Shown one piece after another: positions 1 to 8,688 of a DNA stretch of 64,000 nt (positions are counted from its first letter, which is position 1; each line of letters opens with the position of its first letter). The translations under genes were made by a program, and so were the position numbers. The notes below the pieces were generated by a model. The model was not told the origin of the DNA. It saw only the letters and a list, made by a program, of their open reading frames with translations, and searched no databases. The DNA is from Pseudomonadota bacterium (GTDB lineage: Bacteria > Pseudomonadota > Alphaproteobacteria > Rhizobiales > Rhizobiaceae): NCBI GenBank assembly GCA_023451735.1, contig JAEXYH010000046.1, positions 1-64,000 on the forward strand, read 5' to 3'.

Positions 1-1727
1 ATATTGTAGGAGATAGACAGGCCAAGCCCCAGCCCCTTGCCGACGCCCTTGGTGGTGAAGAACGGATCGAAAATGCGCTCGCGGATGGCGGCCGGAACCC
101 CTGTCCCGCGATCGCGCACGATGATCATAACCTTCTCACCGTCACCGGAGGCCGAAACGTCGATGCGCCGATCCTCAAGTCCTTCGACCGCGTCGGCAGC
201 ATTTGTCACGATGTTGACCAGAACCTGCTGCAGGCGCACCGCCCCGGCCATCACCCGCGGCAGGCCGGGTTCGATCGTTATGCGCAGCTCCGCATCCGCT
301 GCCTTGAGCCGCGCCGAGACGATCTCTATCGTATCGCGGATGACATCCTCGACACTCACGGCACCGAGCTTTTCGTTCGGCTTGCGGGCAAAATTGCGCA
401 AATGCCGGCTGATCGAGGCCATCCGGTCGATCAGGGCCGAGATACGCTTGAGATTGTCGCTCGCCTCTTCCACACGCCCGCGCTCGATCAGTAAGCCGGT
501 CGTTTCCGCATAGGTCTTGGCTGCGGCGAGCGGCTGGTTGAGTTCGTGGGAAAGGGCTGCTGACATCTGGCCAAGGCCTGCGAGCTTTCCGGCCTGCACC
601 AGATCGGCCTGGGTCTGGCGCAACCGGCGTTCCGTCAGCCGGCGCTCGGCGATCTCCTTTTCGATCCGGCTGTTGACGCGGGCAAGGGCGGCAGTGCGCT
701 CGTCGACCCGGCGCTCCAGCTCGTTCTGCGCTTCGGCCTGCAGATGCATGCGCTCCGCAAGCCGCGCACGCCTTTGCAGCACGATCGCCGAGGCAAGCCC
801 GGCAAGGCAGAGCGCGAGGAAAACGGCAGCCATCATCGTCTGCGCCTGCCAGCGCACCGATGCCGTGTCCATCAGCACATTCACCGTCCAGCCGGCGCCC
901 GGCATGGCCTGCGACACATAGAGATATTCCCGCTCCGCGCTGCCGCCCCCGCTTGAAGTCCGGATCAGCATCGTCTCGTGGCCGGCAAAACTGCCATAGT
1001 CGAGCGGCAGTTGATGCAACTTAACATCCGCATATCGGCGGGAGGTCTCGGTGCGGGCGACACGCTCTGGCGTCAGCGGCAGAATGGCCCCGAAGCGCCA
1101 CTCGTCACTGCCGGTCATGAAGATGATGCCTTCCGGATCGGAGACGAAGATGCGGTCGTCGCCGCCGGCCCAGGAAGCCTCGATCGTATCGAGATCGACC
1201 TTGAAAACGATCACGCCCAGGATCCTGCCGCTCATCACGATCGGCGAGCTGAAATAGTAACCACGCTTGGCCGATGTTGTGCCGACCGCGAAGAATCGTG
1301 ATTGCTCGCCACGTGCGGCCTCCTGGAAATAGGGGCGATAACTGAAATTCTCGCCGACGAAACTGACGGGGGAATCGTAATTGCTGGCGGCAATCGTCGT
1401 GCCGTCCATGGTCATGATGTAGATATCGGAGGATTTCAGCAGCGCATTGACGGATTTGAGATACTGGTTGGCGGCAGACCGCAAGACTGCGTTGCCGGGA
1501 TCCTCGATCAGGACCTCGATGATCTCGTCATCCGCAGTCAACGCGGGCAACGCCTCGTAACGCTTGAGATGCCCGTCCAGAGCCGAAACGGCGAGCCTCA
1601 GCGTCGTCGCTGCCTGCAACTCCGCCTCGTCCATGGCACTGCGCGCCACAAACCCGTGCACTTTCCACGTCAGCACGAGACCGAGCGCAAGACACAGGAC
1701 AAGCACTGCCGTGATACGATGCTTCAC
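1..1727 (-). CDS. dctB: C4-dicarboxylate sensor histidine kinase DctB (3' end cut by window edge)
   Basis: Membrane sensor kinase that in rhizobia senses C4-dicarboxylates with DctA and phosphorylates the NtrC-type regulator DctD. About 575 codons are in the window. An N-terminal membrane segment (about residues 5-25) precedes a periplasmic cache-like sensor region, and a second membrane segment lies near residue 300. A coiled coil follows, then the H-box SHELNQPLAAAKTY near 394, an N-box (NIVTNAADAVEG) near 509, and FDPFFTTK and GLGLGLS motifs at the end. I chose the GTG at 1727 because GGGAGGAGG lies just upstream. The last few ATPase-domain residues, and presumably dctD, lie beyond base 1. 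The frame is open to the edge. dctA, usually divergent from dctB, is not adjacent here. Confidence 0.85.
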   Translation of the reverse strand, partial: MKHRITAVLVLCLALGLVLTWKVHGFVARSAMDEAELQAATTLRLAVSALDGHLKRYEALPALTADDEIIEVLIEDPGNAVLRSAANQYLKSVNALLKSSDIYIMTMDGTTIAASNYDSPVSFVGENFSYRPYFQEAARGEQSRFFAVGTTSAKRGYYFSSPIVMSGRILGVIVFKVDLDTIEASWAGGDDRIFVSDPEGIIFMTGSDEWRFGAILPLTPERVARTETSRRYADVKLHQLPLDYGSFAGHETMLIRTSSGGGSAEREYLYVSQAMPGAGWTVNVLMDTASVRWQAQTMMAAVFLALCLAGLASAIVLQRRARLAERMHLQAEAQNELERRVDERTAALARVNSRIEKEIAERRLTERRLRQTQADLVQAGKLAGLGQMSAALSHELNQPLAAAKTYAETTGLLIERGRVEEASDNLKRISALIDRMASISRHLRNFARKPNEKLGAVSVEDVIRDTIEIVSARLKAADAELRITIEPGLPRVMAGAVRLQQVLVNIVTNAADAVEGLEDRRIDVSASGDGEKVMIIVRDRGTGVPAAIRERIFDPFFTTKGVGKGLGLGLSISYN

Positions 1728-1962
1728 GTCTAAAGGGCTCCTCCTCCCTCGACCAGAACGAGCATATCTTACGGAGCGCCGCGGATTTTTCCAATGGGTT
1801 CTCGCGTAATGAGCATGTTCGAAAATTCTGACGCGGACAAAGACCGGTGAGCAGCGTCGCTAACGGCAGCAATCCCATCCAAGACTCTTGACTTGCGGTA
1901 GGATATCGCTTCGATGTGCACTCAATACGGGCAGACCGCTTCGGGGCGGAAGAGGGGTTCAG

Positions 1963-2439
1963 ATGGTTTCCTTGCTTGCGCTATTCATGGGCATCGTCGC
2001 CGGCCTCAGGGCCATGATGGCGCCGGCGCTTGTCTCCTGGGCGGCGGCGCTCGGCTGGCTTGACCTTTCCGGCTCGTGGCTGTCCTTCCTCAGCTCCAAC
2101 TGGGCGGTTCTGATCCTCACAATTCTCGCCGTGCTCGAACTGGTGACCGACCAGTTGCCGAACACGCCGAGCCGCAAGGTGCCGCAGCAATTCGCCACCC
2201 GCCTGATAACCGGCGGTATGGCCGGTGCCGCGATCGGCATCCCGTACGATCTGTGGCTGGCCGGCCTCGTCTCCGGCGTTCTCGGGGCCATCGTCGGCAC
2301 CTATGGCGGCGCCTGGGCGCGGGCGAAGCTGGCCGAGAGTTTTGGCAAGGATGCGCCGGCAGCCTTCATCGAAGATGGCGTCGCTTTCGTCGCAGCCTTC
2401 ATCATCATCCTGCTATTGCCCGCGGCAGCAACGATATGA
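1963..2439 (+). CDS. DUF4126 family membrane protein
   Basis: Small integral membrane protein of 158 residues with about four hydrophobic segments and a glycine-rich C-terminal half (GAAIGIPYDLWLAGLVSGVLG). This pattern is typical of DUF4126 proteins of unknown function. The ATG at 1963 is preferred over an upstream frame extension because GGAAGAGGGG precedes it and the protein then begins with a membrane helix. The stop overlaps the next gene's start (ATGA at 2436-2439), so the two are translationally coupled. A role beside the downstream oxidoreductase is inferred from this coupling only. Confidence 0.7.
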   Translation: MVSLLALFMGIVAGLRAMMAPALVSWAAALGWLDLSGSWLSFLSSNWAVLILTILAVLELVTDQLPNTPSRKVPQQFATRLITGGMAGAAIGIPYDLWLAGLVSGVLGAIVGTYGGAWARAKLAESFGKDAPAAFIEDGVAFVAAFIIILLLPAAATI

Positions 2440-3809
2440 AACGCTTTGACGCGATCATCATCGGTGCAGGCCAGGCAGGCCCTTCACTGGCCGGCCGGTT
2501 CAACGATGCCGGAAAGACGGTCGCGGTCATCGAGCGCAAACATGTCGGCGGCACCTGTGTGAATACTGGCTGCAAGCCAACCAAGACGCTGGTCGCGAGC
2601 GCCTATGCTGCCCATCTCGCCCGCCGCGCCGCCGAATACGGTGTCGGTATCGGTGGCGATGTGACGGTCGACATGCCGGCCGTCATGCGCCGTTCGCACA
2701 AGGTGACGCTCGACAGTCGCCACAGCAACGAGAACTGGCTGGAGGGCATGCCGAACTGCAGCCTGATCCGCGGCCATGCGCGGTTCGAGAGCGGCAACGT
2801 CATTCGTGTGGGAGACGAACTGCTGACCGCACCGCAGATTTTTCTGAACGTCGGCTCGCGGGCAACGATCCCGGATTTCGCCGGTGTGGGCGACATTCCT
2901 TATATGACCAATACCGACATCGTCATGCTCGACCGGTTGCCAAGGCATCTCGTCATCGTCGGCGGCAGTTATATCGGGCTGGAATATGCACAGATCTATC
3001 GGCGCTTCGGGGCGGAAGTAACGGTAGTGGAGAAAGGGCCGCGGCTGATCGGCCGCGAGGATGAGGACATTTCCGACGCGGTTCGCGAAATCCTCGAGGC
3101 GGAAGGCATCCATATCCGTACCAAGGCCGAATGCATCCGTTTCCGCAAGCACGAACACGGCATTGCGGTGGGCGTGAACTGCGACGAAGGTGATCCGGAA
3201 GTGATCGGCTCGGATGTGCTGCTGGCAGTCGGGCGACGGCCGAATACCGACGATCTCGGCCTCGACAAGGCCGGCATAGAGCTGGACGACCGCGGCTTCA
3301 TAAAGGTGGATGACCGGCTCGCCACCAATGTCGATGGCATATGGGCGATGGGCGATTGCAACGGTAAAGGCGCCTTTACCCACACGGCCTACAACGACTT
3401 CGAGATCGTCGCGGCAAATCTCTTCGATGGTGAGGACCGCAGGGTTTCGCAACGCCTGCTCGGTTACGCCCTTTTCACCGACCCGCCACTCGGGCGCGTC
3501 GGCATGGGCGAGACGGAGGCGCGCAGGGCGGGGTATGATGTGCTGGTTGGCACACGGCCAATGACCAATGTCGGCCGTGCCGTTGAAAAAGGCGAAACCA
3601 AGGGCTTCATGAAGATCATCACCGACGCGAAGACGAAGAAAATCCTCGGTGCGGCCCTGCTCGGCACCGGCGGTGACGAGGCGATCCATGGCGTGCTCAA
3701 CCTGATGAATGTCGGCGCAAGTTACGATGATCTGCGCTGGGCAGTACCCGTTCATCCGACCGTTTCCGAACTCTGGCCGACCGTTGTCTTGTCGATGAAG
3801 CCCGCATAA
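2436..3809 (+). CDS. FAD-dependent pyridine nucleotide-disulfide oxidoreductase (mercuric reductase-like)
   Basis: A 457-residue flavoprotein of the class I disulfide reductase family. It has an N-terminal FAD motif (IIIGAGQAGPSLA), a redox-active disulfide in GGTCVNTGCKPTKTL near residue 45, and a second Rossmann motif for NAD(P)H (IVGGSYIGLEYAQ). It also has the FAD-ribityl motif near AMGDCNGKG and the C-terminal HPTVSELWPT that supplies the catalytic His-Glu of the dimer interface. There is no N-terminal heavy-metal-associated domain and no vicinal C-terminal cysteine pair, so true mercuric reductase activity is unlikely. Related proteins (RclA/MerA-like) reduce quinones, metals or disulfides; the substrate here is unknown. 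Its start overlaps the DUF4126 stop. Confidence 0.8.
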   Translation: MKRFDAIIIGAGQAGPSLAGRFNDAGKTVAVIERKHVGGTCVNTGCKPTKTLVASAYAAHLARRAAEYGVGIGGDVTVDMPAVMRRSHKVTLDSRHSNENWLEGMPNCSLIRGHARFESGNVIRVGDELLTAPQIFLNVGSRATIPDFAGVGDIPYMTNTDIVMLDRLPRHLVIVGGSYIGLEYAQIYRRFGAEVTVVEKGPRLIGREDEDISDAVREILEAEGIHIRTKAECIRFRKHEHGIAVGVNCDEGDPEVIGSDVLLAVGRRPNTDDLGLDKAGIELDDRGFIKVDDRLATNVDGIWAMGDCNGKGAFTHTAYNDFEIVAANLFDGEDRRVSQRLLGYALFTDPPLGRVGMGETEARRAGYDVLVGTRPMTNVGRAVEKGETKGFMKIITDAKTKKILGAALLGTGGDEAIHGVLNLMNVGASYDDLRWAVPVHPTVSELWPTVVLSMKPA

Positions 3810-3870
3810 GGGGATCGGCAAGCTTTTCCGCTTATGAACGGGATCGGACGATCCTGTCGGGATGGAAAAC

Positions 3871-5823
3871 ATGTGCGGATTTGCTGGTTACGCGGGAGAA
3901 GGGTTCGGGGCGGAACTTGCGCCGCGGCTTCTCTCCGTCATGGGACAGGCGATCGCCCACCGCGGGCCGGATGGCAGCGGCATATGGACCGGCCCCGGCA
4001 TCGGCCTCTCGCATGTCCGCCTGTCGATCGTGGGCCTCTCGGATGGTCAGCAGCCGATGACAAGCGCCGACGGGCGCTACACGATCGCGTTTAACGGCGA
4101 GATCTTCAACTATGTCGAACTGCGCGACGAGTTGAAGGCACGTGGTGCCATCTTCCGAACCGGTTCGGATACGGAAGTCCTGCTGCAGCTTTATGCCTAT
4201 GACGGCGAGGCTTGCCTTGAAAAACTGAACGGCGACTTCGCCTTCGCCATATGGGATGCGGCGGAACGCCGGCTGTTGCTGACCCGTGACCGGATGGGAG
4301 TGCGACCGCTCTTCTACACCGAGCACAAGGGTACGCTCTATTTTGCTTCCGAGGTGAAGGCACTTCTGACCGTACCCGGCATCGAAGCCGAACTCGATCC
4401 TTTTGCACTCGACCAGATTTTCACCCTTTGGGCACCGATCGCGCCACGTACCGCATTTCGCGATATCTTCGAGCTGGAGCCGGGACAGATGTTGGTTCGC
4501 ACCGCTGGCGAGAACCGTCTGAGATCTTACTGGGCGCTCGACTTCCCTGATGCCGGCGAACGCGGCATGGCAGCCGGTGAGGATCAGTCGGAAGAACTGC
4601 GTGCACTGCTGACAGAAGCCGTGCGTTTGAGGATGCGCGCCGACGTGCCGGTCGGTTCCTATCTATCCGGTGGTCTCGATTCCTCGCTGATCTCGGCGCT
4701 CGCTGCCCCGATGGCGTCGAATGGATTGAACACCTTTTCCGTCACCTTCGACAGCGCGGAACACGACGAAAGCAGCTTCCAGAAGCAAGTTGCCGCGGCG
4801 CTCGGCACCCATCATCGGTCGGTCGCGTCATCACCTGAAATGATCGCAGCCGCCTTTCCCGATATCGTTCGTTTTACCGAACGCCCTATTCTGCGCACTG
4901 CCCCTGCCCCCCTCTACACGCTGGCTGGTCTCGTTCGCGAAACCGGCATGAAAGTGGTGCTGACCGGCGAAGGTGCGGACGAAGTGTTTGCCGGCTATGA
5001 CATTTTCCGGGAAGCCAGGGTGCGCCGCTTCTGTGCCCGAAAGCCGGGCTCGAAGATCAGACCGCATCTCTTCCGCAAGCTCTACCCCTATCTTCCGGGA
5101 CTGAAACAGCAGTCGGCGGAATATCTTTCGGCCTTTTTCAACATCTCGGGCACCGACCCGTCCGATCTGCTTTTTTCGCACCGGCCGCGGATGAAAAGTA
5201 CGACAGCGGCAAAAATCTTCTATTCCGCGGATCTGCGCGAAACGCTCGGTACTTACGATGCCGCCGAGGAACTTGCTGCGCGCCTGCCGGAACGTTTCAG
5301 CCGCTGGCACCCGCTGCATCAAGCCCAATATCTCGAAACCCGTCTTCTGCTGCCGGGTTACATCCTTTCCAGCCAAGGCGACCGGATGGCGATGGCGCAC
5401 GGGATCGAGGGGCGTTTTCCCTTCCTCGATCACCGTCTGGTCGAATTCGCCGCGAGGCTGTCGCCGGATGCCAAGCTCAAGGGCCTGCGTGAAAAACATA
5501 TCCTGCGCGACGCGGCGAAAGGCCTTTTGCCGGAAAATGTCACCGAGCGGCAGAAACAGCCCTATCGCGCACCCGACAGCCGTTCTTTTACCGGCTCCGG
5601 CATCAACGAACGGCACTATGTCGCCGACATGCTGTCCGACCGTGCTGTCGCGGCGGGCGGACTGTTCAATCCGTTAGCGGTATCCAGGCTTTATGACAAA
5701 TGTCGTAAGCAGAATGTCGCCGGTTTCCGCGACAATGCGGCTTTTGTCGGAATTCTTTCAACCCAGCTCTGGGTTGACAATTTCTCGAAAAAACAATCGG
5801 TTATCGATCAACCAACGTATTAA
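3871..5823 (+). CDS. asnB: Asparagine synthetase B-like glutamine amidotransferase
   Basis: A 650-residue glutamine-hydrolysing asparagine synthetase family enzyme. I chose the ATG at 3871, not the one three codons upstream, because the family needs Cys at position 2 after Met removal (MCGFAGYAG) and GGATGGAA lies just before it. The class II glutaminase domain shows HRGPDGSGIW and FNGEIFNY. The ATP-pyrophosphatase domain has the PP-loop SGGLDSS near residue 267 and GEGADEVFAGYD. It is followed by a polysaccharide-type GT2 gene. Similar asnB-GT pairs elsewhere amidate surface glycans or uronic acids, so the substrate may not be aspartate. That is inference; classical asparagine synthesis remains possible. 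Confidence 0.82.
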   Translation: MCGFAGYAGEGFGAELAPRLLSVMGQAIAHRGPDGSGIWTGPGIGLSHVRLSIVGLSDGQQPMTSADGRYTIAFNGEIFNYVELRDELKARGAIFRTGSDTEVLLQLYAYDGEACLEKLNGDFAFAIWDAAERRLLLTRDRMGVRPLFYTEHKGTLYFASEVKALLTVPGIEAELDPFALDQIFTLWAPIAPRTAFRDIFELEPGQMLVRTAGENRLRSYWALDFPDAGERGMAAGEDQSEELRALLTEAVRLRMRADVPVGSYLSGGLDSSLISALAAPMASNGLNTFSVTFDSAEHDESSFQKQVAAALGTHHRSVASSPEMIAAAFPDIVRFTERPILRTAPAPLYTLAGLVRETGMKVVLTGEGADEVFAGYDIFREARVRRFCARKPGSKIRPHLFRKLYPYLPGLKQQSAEYLSAFFNISGTDPSDLLFSHRPRMKSTTAAKIFYSADLRETLGTYDAAEELAARLPERFSRWHPLHQAQYLETRLLLPGYILSSQGDRMAMAHGIEGRFPFLDHRLVEFAARLSPDAKLKGLREKHILRDAAKGLLPENVTERQKQPYRAPDSRSFTGSGINERHYVADMLSDRAVAAGGLFNPLAVSRLYDKCRKQNVAGFRDNAAFVGILSTQLWVDNFSKKQSVIDQPTY

Positions 5824-5863
5824 GGGAGCTGATCTTGGGTAGCCGAACCGGCCTTTTCCTATC

Positions 5864-5892
5864 TCACGCTCGCGTGATCGCTAAAATTTTAG
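5864..5892. promoter_or_regulatory. Two adjacent palindromes in the asnB-GT2 gap
   Basis: TCACGC-TC-GCGTGA at 5864-5877 and CTAAAATTTTAG at 5881-5892 are both perfect dyads separated by three bases. They lie about 110 bases before the glycosyltransferase start. They could be a regulator operator pair or a weak terminator for asnB; the sequence does not decide. Confidence 0.35.
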
Positions 5893-6000
5893 TATTGTCT
5901 TTATGAGGATCGGAACTGGCTGCCTTTAAGTCTTCCGACACACCGCGCCCCGATCGCATCTGTGGGCAAAAATCGCGACCAAGTCAGGGAGTTATACGCC

Positions 6001-7047
6001 ATGACCGTATCGATCATCATCAAGACCTTGAATGACGAAAAGCGGATCGCCCGCACGATCGAATCCGCTTTGGCGGCCCTTCCGGGTGGCGAGGGCGAGA
6101 TCATTGTCACCGACCTCGGCTCCCATGACCGTACGATCGAGATCGCATCGACCTATCCGGTGCGGCTGGCCCAGATCGCCCGCCCTGCGCGTTTCCGTAG
6201 TGGCGCCGGATCGCAGCTCGGTTATCAATATGCACGTCACGATTTCATCTGCCTGATCGAAGCGGACATGGAACTCGATCCGGCTTTCCTGCCGGAAGCG
6301 ATCGCCTTTCTCGAGCGCCACTCGCGTACCGGTGGCGTCACGGGCCACATTGAAACGACAGTGGCCTCCGGTAACGATCTGATGGCTGACAACCGCATCG
6401 GTGCTGTGGATCAGCTCGCGGGTGGCGGCCTTTATCGTCGTCGTGCAATCGAGGCTATCGATTACATGGCGGACCGCAATCTCCACGGTTACGAGGAATT
6501 GAACCTCGGCATACGTCTGCGCAGCGCCGGCTGGAAACTGCATCGGCTGGACCGCCGTTTTGCGAGCCATCATGGCCGTGATGCCCGTTCTCGCGATCTT
6601 CTCCTGCAGCAGGTCAGAACGAAGGAACCCTTCGGCATCGGCGAATTGCTGCGGGCGGCAACGGGCAAGCCCTATTTCTACCGCCTGCTGCGCGGCCTGC
6701 CGGAGCTCGGCATCCTGGCACTTGCCTGGACGTTCCTCATCGCTTCCGCCGTGCTGATCGCGGCTCTGCCTGGCATTACCACGCCAGCCCTCATCATCGC
6801 CGCCGGCCTGGCTCTTGCGGTCGCAATCACCTCCTACCGGACCGGAAGGCTGAAGACCGGACTTTACGCCGTAATCGTCTGGTTTCTACAGGCGATCGCA
6901 CTTCCGGTGGGCTACATCACACCGCGGCGTAATCCCCGCTCGTGGATTGAAAGTCGCATTCTCGGCGAGCCTGATGCGGAAGTAAGCCGTGACACCGATC
7001 AGGCCATGGACGCCCACGACCCTCGCATGGCGCAAGGTGCTCGCTGA
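6001..7047 (+). CDS. GT2 family glycosyltransferase with C-terminal membrane segments
   Basis: A 348-residue GT-A fold glycosyltransferase. The start MTVSIIIKTLNDE at 6001 follows AGGGAG. Acidic motifs EIIVTDLGSHD and LIEADMELD occupy the nucleotide-sugar/metal positions, and GYEELNLGIRLR matches the acceptor-side ED-like motif. Two to three hydrophobic stretches between about residues 235 and 315 anchor it in the inner membrane, as in polyprenyl-linked sugar transferases. It lies 177 bases after asnB on the same strand, and a joint role in a surface glycan is inferred. It is not part of the exo cluster 19 kb away. Donor and acceptor are unknown. Confidence 0.75.
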   Translation: MTVSIIIKTLNDEKRIARTIESALAALPGGEGEIIVTDLGSHDRTIEIASTYPVRLAQIARPARFRSGAGSQLGYQYARHDFICLIEADMELDPAFLPEAIAFLERHSRTGGVTGHIETTVASGNDLMADNRIGAVDQLAGGGLYRRRAIEAIDYMADRNLHGYEELNLGIRLRSAGWKLHRLDRRFASHHGRDARSRDLLLQQVRTKEPFGIGELLRAATGKPYFYRLLRGLPELGILALAWTFLIASAVLIAALPGITTPALIIAAGLALAVAITSYRTGRLKTGLYAVIVWFLQAIALPVGYITPRRNPRSWIESRILGEPDAEVSRDTDQAMDAHDPRMAQGAR

Positions 7048-7083
7048 GCTACATTTCGCCGCAACAGGCATTGGGCATTCTTT

Positions 7084-7108
7084 GGATCAAATCCTCCGCT
7101 GGCTCGTT
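7084..7108 (+). promoter_or_regulatory. Weak sigma-EcfG-like promoter
   Basis: GGATC at 7084-7088, 16 bases, then CGTT at 7105-7108. This differs by one base from the general-stress consensus GGAAC-N16/17-CGTT. It sits 36 bases before the small gene starting at 7144. Confidence 0.45.
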
Positions 7109-7143
7109 TTGAAAGCGAGACCATAGGAAAAGGAGGAAGCTCC

Positions 7144-7356
7144 ATGGCCAATGCCAGCTCGAAACATATCGGCGCCGGTGCCAAGGGAAAGAACAGCGGA
7201 AACGGCGCGATGACCGACATCGACAAATCTGTTCTTGCCGACAATATGGTCCTTTCCAACCGCGACAAATCCAAGCATTCGCAAGAGCGTGGCCTTGACG
7301 GCAAGGCCGTGCAAAACGAGCAGTTCCACGACACTGAAGCCAATCATCTCGACTGA
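7144..7356 (+). CDS. Small hydrophilic stress-type protein
   Basis: A 70-residue, charged, Asn/Lys/Gly-rich protein with no membrane segment or cysteine. It is preceded by a very strong ribosome site (AGGAAAAGGAGGAAG) at normal spacing, which makes it a convincing gene despite its size. I recognise no family. Its low complexity and hydrophilicity resemble the small proteins induced by general stress in Rhizobiales. It has a near-consensus EcfG promoter and sits among other EcfG-type genes, so a stress or desiccation role is inferred. Confidence 0.7.
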   Translation: MANASSKHIGAGAKGKNSGNGAMTDIDKSVLADNMVLSNRDKSKHSQERGLDGKAVQNEQFHDTEANHLD

Positions 7357-7425
7357 CCTCGGTCTCAAGCCGGCACGCTGACGCGCCCAAGGGCGGAGCT
7401 CACCGAATCATTACCTCGAATTAAT

Positions 7426-7450
7426 CCGCCGCCGCTTGCAACGGCGGCGG
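7426..7450. terminator. GC-rich hairpin, possible terminator
   Basis: CCGCCGCCG (7426-7434), a seven-base loop, then CGGCGGCGG (7442-7450). This is a nine-pair perfect stem 70 bases after the small gene ending at 7356. No T-run follows, so termination is only likely. Confidence 0.45.
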
Positions 7451-7552
7451 AAGAGAGTACGGTCATGCCATCGCTGGCAAATGGTAGGGCGCCGGCGGCT
7501 GAAAGGCTTGAGGTTTACCCCGCGTTCTTTCGCCCCCATGATGGAGGCAGGC

Positions 7553-7765
7553 ATGATCCCGGCAGTAGAAACCAATACATTCGATCCGAAAGAACTCGCC
7601 TTCCTGAAACGCGTCTTCGATGACCTCTGCATAGAGCGCGGCCTGCACGGCGACAGTGCTGCCGCAAGTGATGTCGCCGTCGAAATGATCCACCTCTACC
7701 AGCGCGGCGTGAAGGACGAAACGAGCCTGCATCGCCACTTCGACAGGCACGGTTTCTTTGGCTAA
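7553..7765 (+). CDS. Conserved small hypothetical protein
   Basis: A 70-residue soluble protein starting MIPAVETNTFDPKEL, with GGAGG five bases upstream of the chosen ATG. In-frame ATGs at 7538 and 7541 are alternatives. Predicted mostly helical, it resembles short helical rhizobial proteins seen next to stress genes, but I cannot name a family. It is convergent with the DUF892 gene, six bases away. Confidence 0.6.
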   Translation: MIPAVETNTFDPKELAFLKRVFDDLCIERGLHGDSAAASDVAVEMIHLYQRGVKDETSLHRHFDRHGFFG

Positions 7766-7771
7766 TCCAGG

Positions 7772-8278
7772 CTAGCGCTTCGCCTGCAAATCCCGTTCGT
7801 CTCGCATGAGGAAGACGCGGGTGATCGGGTCCAGGTTATCTTCGAGCCAGGTGGCCATTGCAATCTCTTCCGCCAGTATCCTTTCGAACACCGCCTGCGC
7901 CTCGATTTCCCCCAACTCGTCCGCAGCTGCGATCAGCATGCGGTAGGTCGCGATCTCCAGATGCTCGAACGCGTAGGCCGCAGCCGTGAACTTCACCACC
8001 TCATCGCTCATCACCATTCCGGGAATACCCTGCACGGTGGCGGCAATGCGCCCGGCAATGTCCTTGAGCGTCGAAGGCGCACCCGAAAATTTGTTGAGCA
8101 GCGTCTGCAGTTCGTCGGCATGATGTCGCGTTTCTTCAAGATGATGAAGCATCCGCGCCTTCAGATCGGGATAGTTTTCCAGCCGCCGCGTCTGTGCGGT
8201 GAGCGAGGTGATCGCTTGCTCCTCCATCGCGTGAGCGCTTTTCAGCCACGCAATAAAATTATCCTTCGCATGGGTCAT
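7772..8278 (-). CDS. DUF892 ferritin-like protein (YciE/YciF type)
   Basis: A 168-residue all-helical protein with the spaced Glu/His pattern of ferritin-like four-helix bundles: HAMEEQAITSL, LEETRHHADELQ, FEHLEIATYRML and ILAEEIAMATWLEDNL. These carry the acidic and histidine ligands expected for a di-metal site. DUF892 proteins are induced by osmotic, oxidative and general stress in many bacteria; their chemistry is unproven. An EcfG-type promoter (8337-8362) directs this gene, which supports a stress role. Confidence 0.8.
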   Translation of the reverse strand: MTHAKDNFIAWLKSAHAMEEQAITSLTAQTRRLENYPDLKARMLHHLEETRHHADELQTLLNKFSGAPSTLKDIAGRIAATVQGIPGMVMSDEVVKFTAAAYAFEHLEIATYRMLIAAADELGEIEAQAVFERILAEEIAMATWLEDNLDPITRVFLMRDERDLQAKR

Positions 8279-8336
8279 CCGGCTTCTCCCTCCGTCTCAT
8301 CCACAGATAGTACACCGGTTCGTGATCGCCAGAGGC

Positions 8337-8362
8337 AACCCCGAACCATAGCGGGAAGTTCC
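8337..8362 (-). promoter_or_regulatory. Sigma-EcfG-type promoter for the DUF892 gene
   Basis: On the minus strand, GGAAC (8362-8358), 17 bases, then GGTT (8340-8337), about 58 bases before the start codon at 8278. This matches the alphaproteobacterial general-stress consensus. Confidence 0.65.
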
Positions 8363-8440
8363 GCAATCAACGGCGCGAAATTGTTGCGACATGCTATCGA
8401 GAGATGCAAATGCGGCATATCAGCTCCTGTTAAAAAAGTG

Positions 8441-8465
8441 GGAACCATCACTTGCGCCGAGGGTT
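8441..8465 (+). promoter_or_regulatory. Sigma-EcfG-type promoter
   Basis: GGAAC (8441-8445), 16 bases, GGTT (8462-8465), 24 bases before the ATG at 8490. It is divergent from the DUF892 promoter, with the two -35 boxes about 80 bases apart. Confidence 0.65.
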
Positions 8466-8489
8466 GTCGATGCATTAATGGAGGCGCCG

Positions 8490-8678
8490 ATGATGCCAGA
8501 TCCGAGAGAGCCCACCGAAAAGCCGCCTATGCCGGCGCCGGGATGGACCCCAGATCCGCCGATCGACGAACCGGAACCGGATCGGCTGCCCGATGAGGCG
8601 CCGGTCCCAAATCCGGATGAGACAAACAGACCGCCCGTTTACATGCCGCCAGGAAATGCGGCGGAACCGGCGGCATAA
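8490..8678 (+). CDS. Small proline-rich acidic protein
   Basis: A 62-residue protein beginning MMPDPREPTEKPPMP, with about a quarter proline and many Asp/Glu, so probably unstructured. I chose the ATG at 8490 because GGAGG lies six bases upstream and an EcfG-type promoter ends 24 bases upstream; longer in-frame starts would lie before the promoter. No family is recognised. It is followed after ten bases by a second small gene, so the two probably form a stress-induced unit. Confidence 0.6.
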   Translation: MMPDPREPTEKPPMPAPGWTPDPPIDEPEPDRLPDEAPVPNPDETNRPPVYMPPGNAAEPAA

Positions 8679-8688
8679 AGAGAACGAC

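Noticed and set aside
37..1733. Several plus-strand frames at the left edge
   Set aside because: All are antisense to the DctB kinase, whose H, N, F and G boxes read through on the minus strand to base 1.
2484..3872. Long minus-strand reading frame (462 codons)
   Set aside because: It is fully antisense to the flavoprotein oxidoreductase, whose FAD, NAD and disulfide motifs are intact. The frame is a GC-rich shadow with no recognisable domain.
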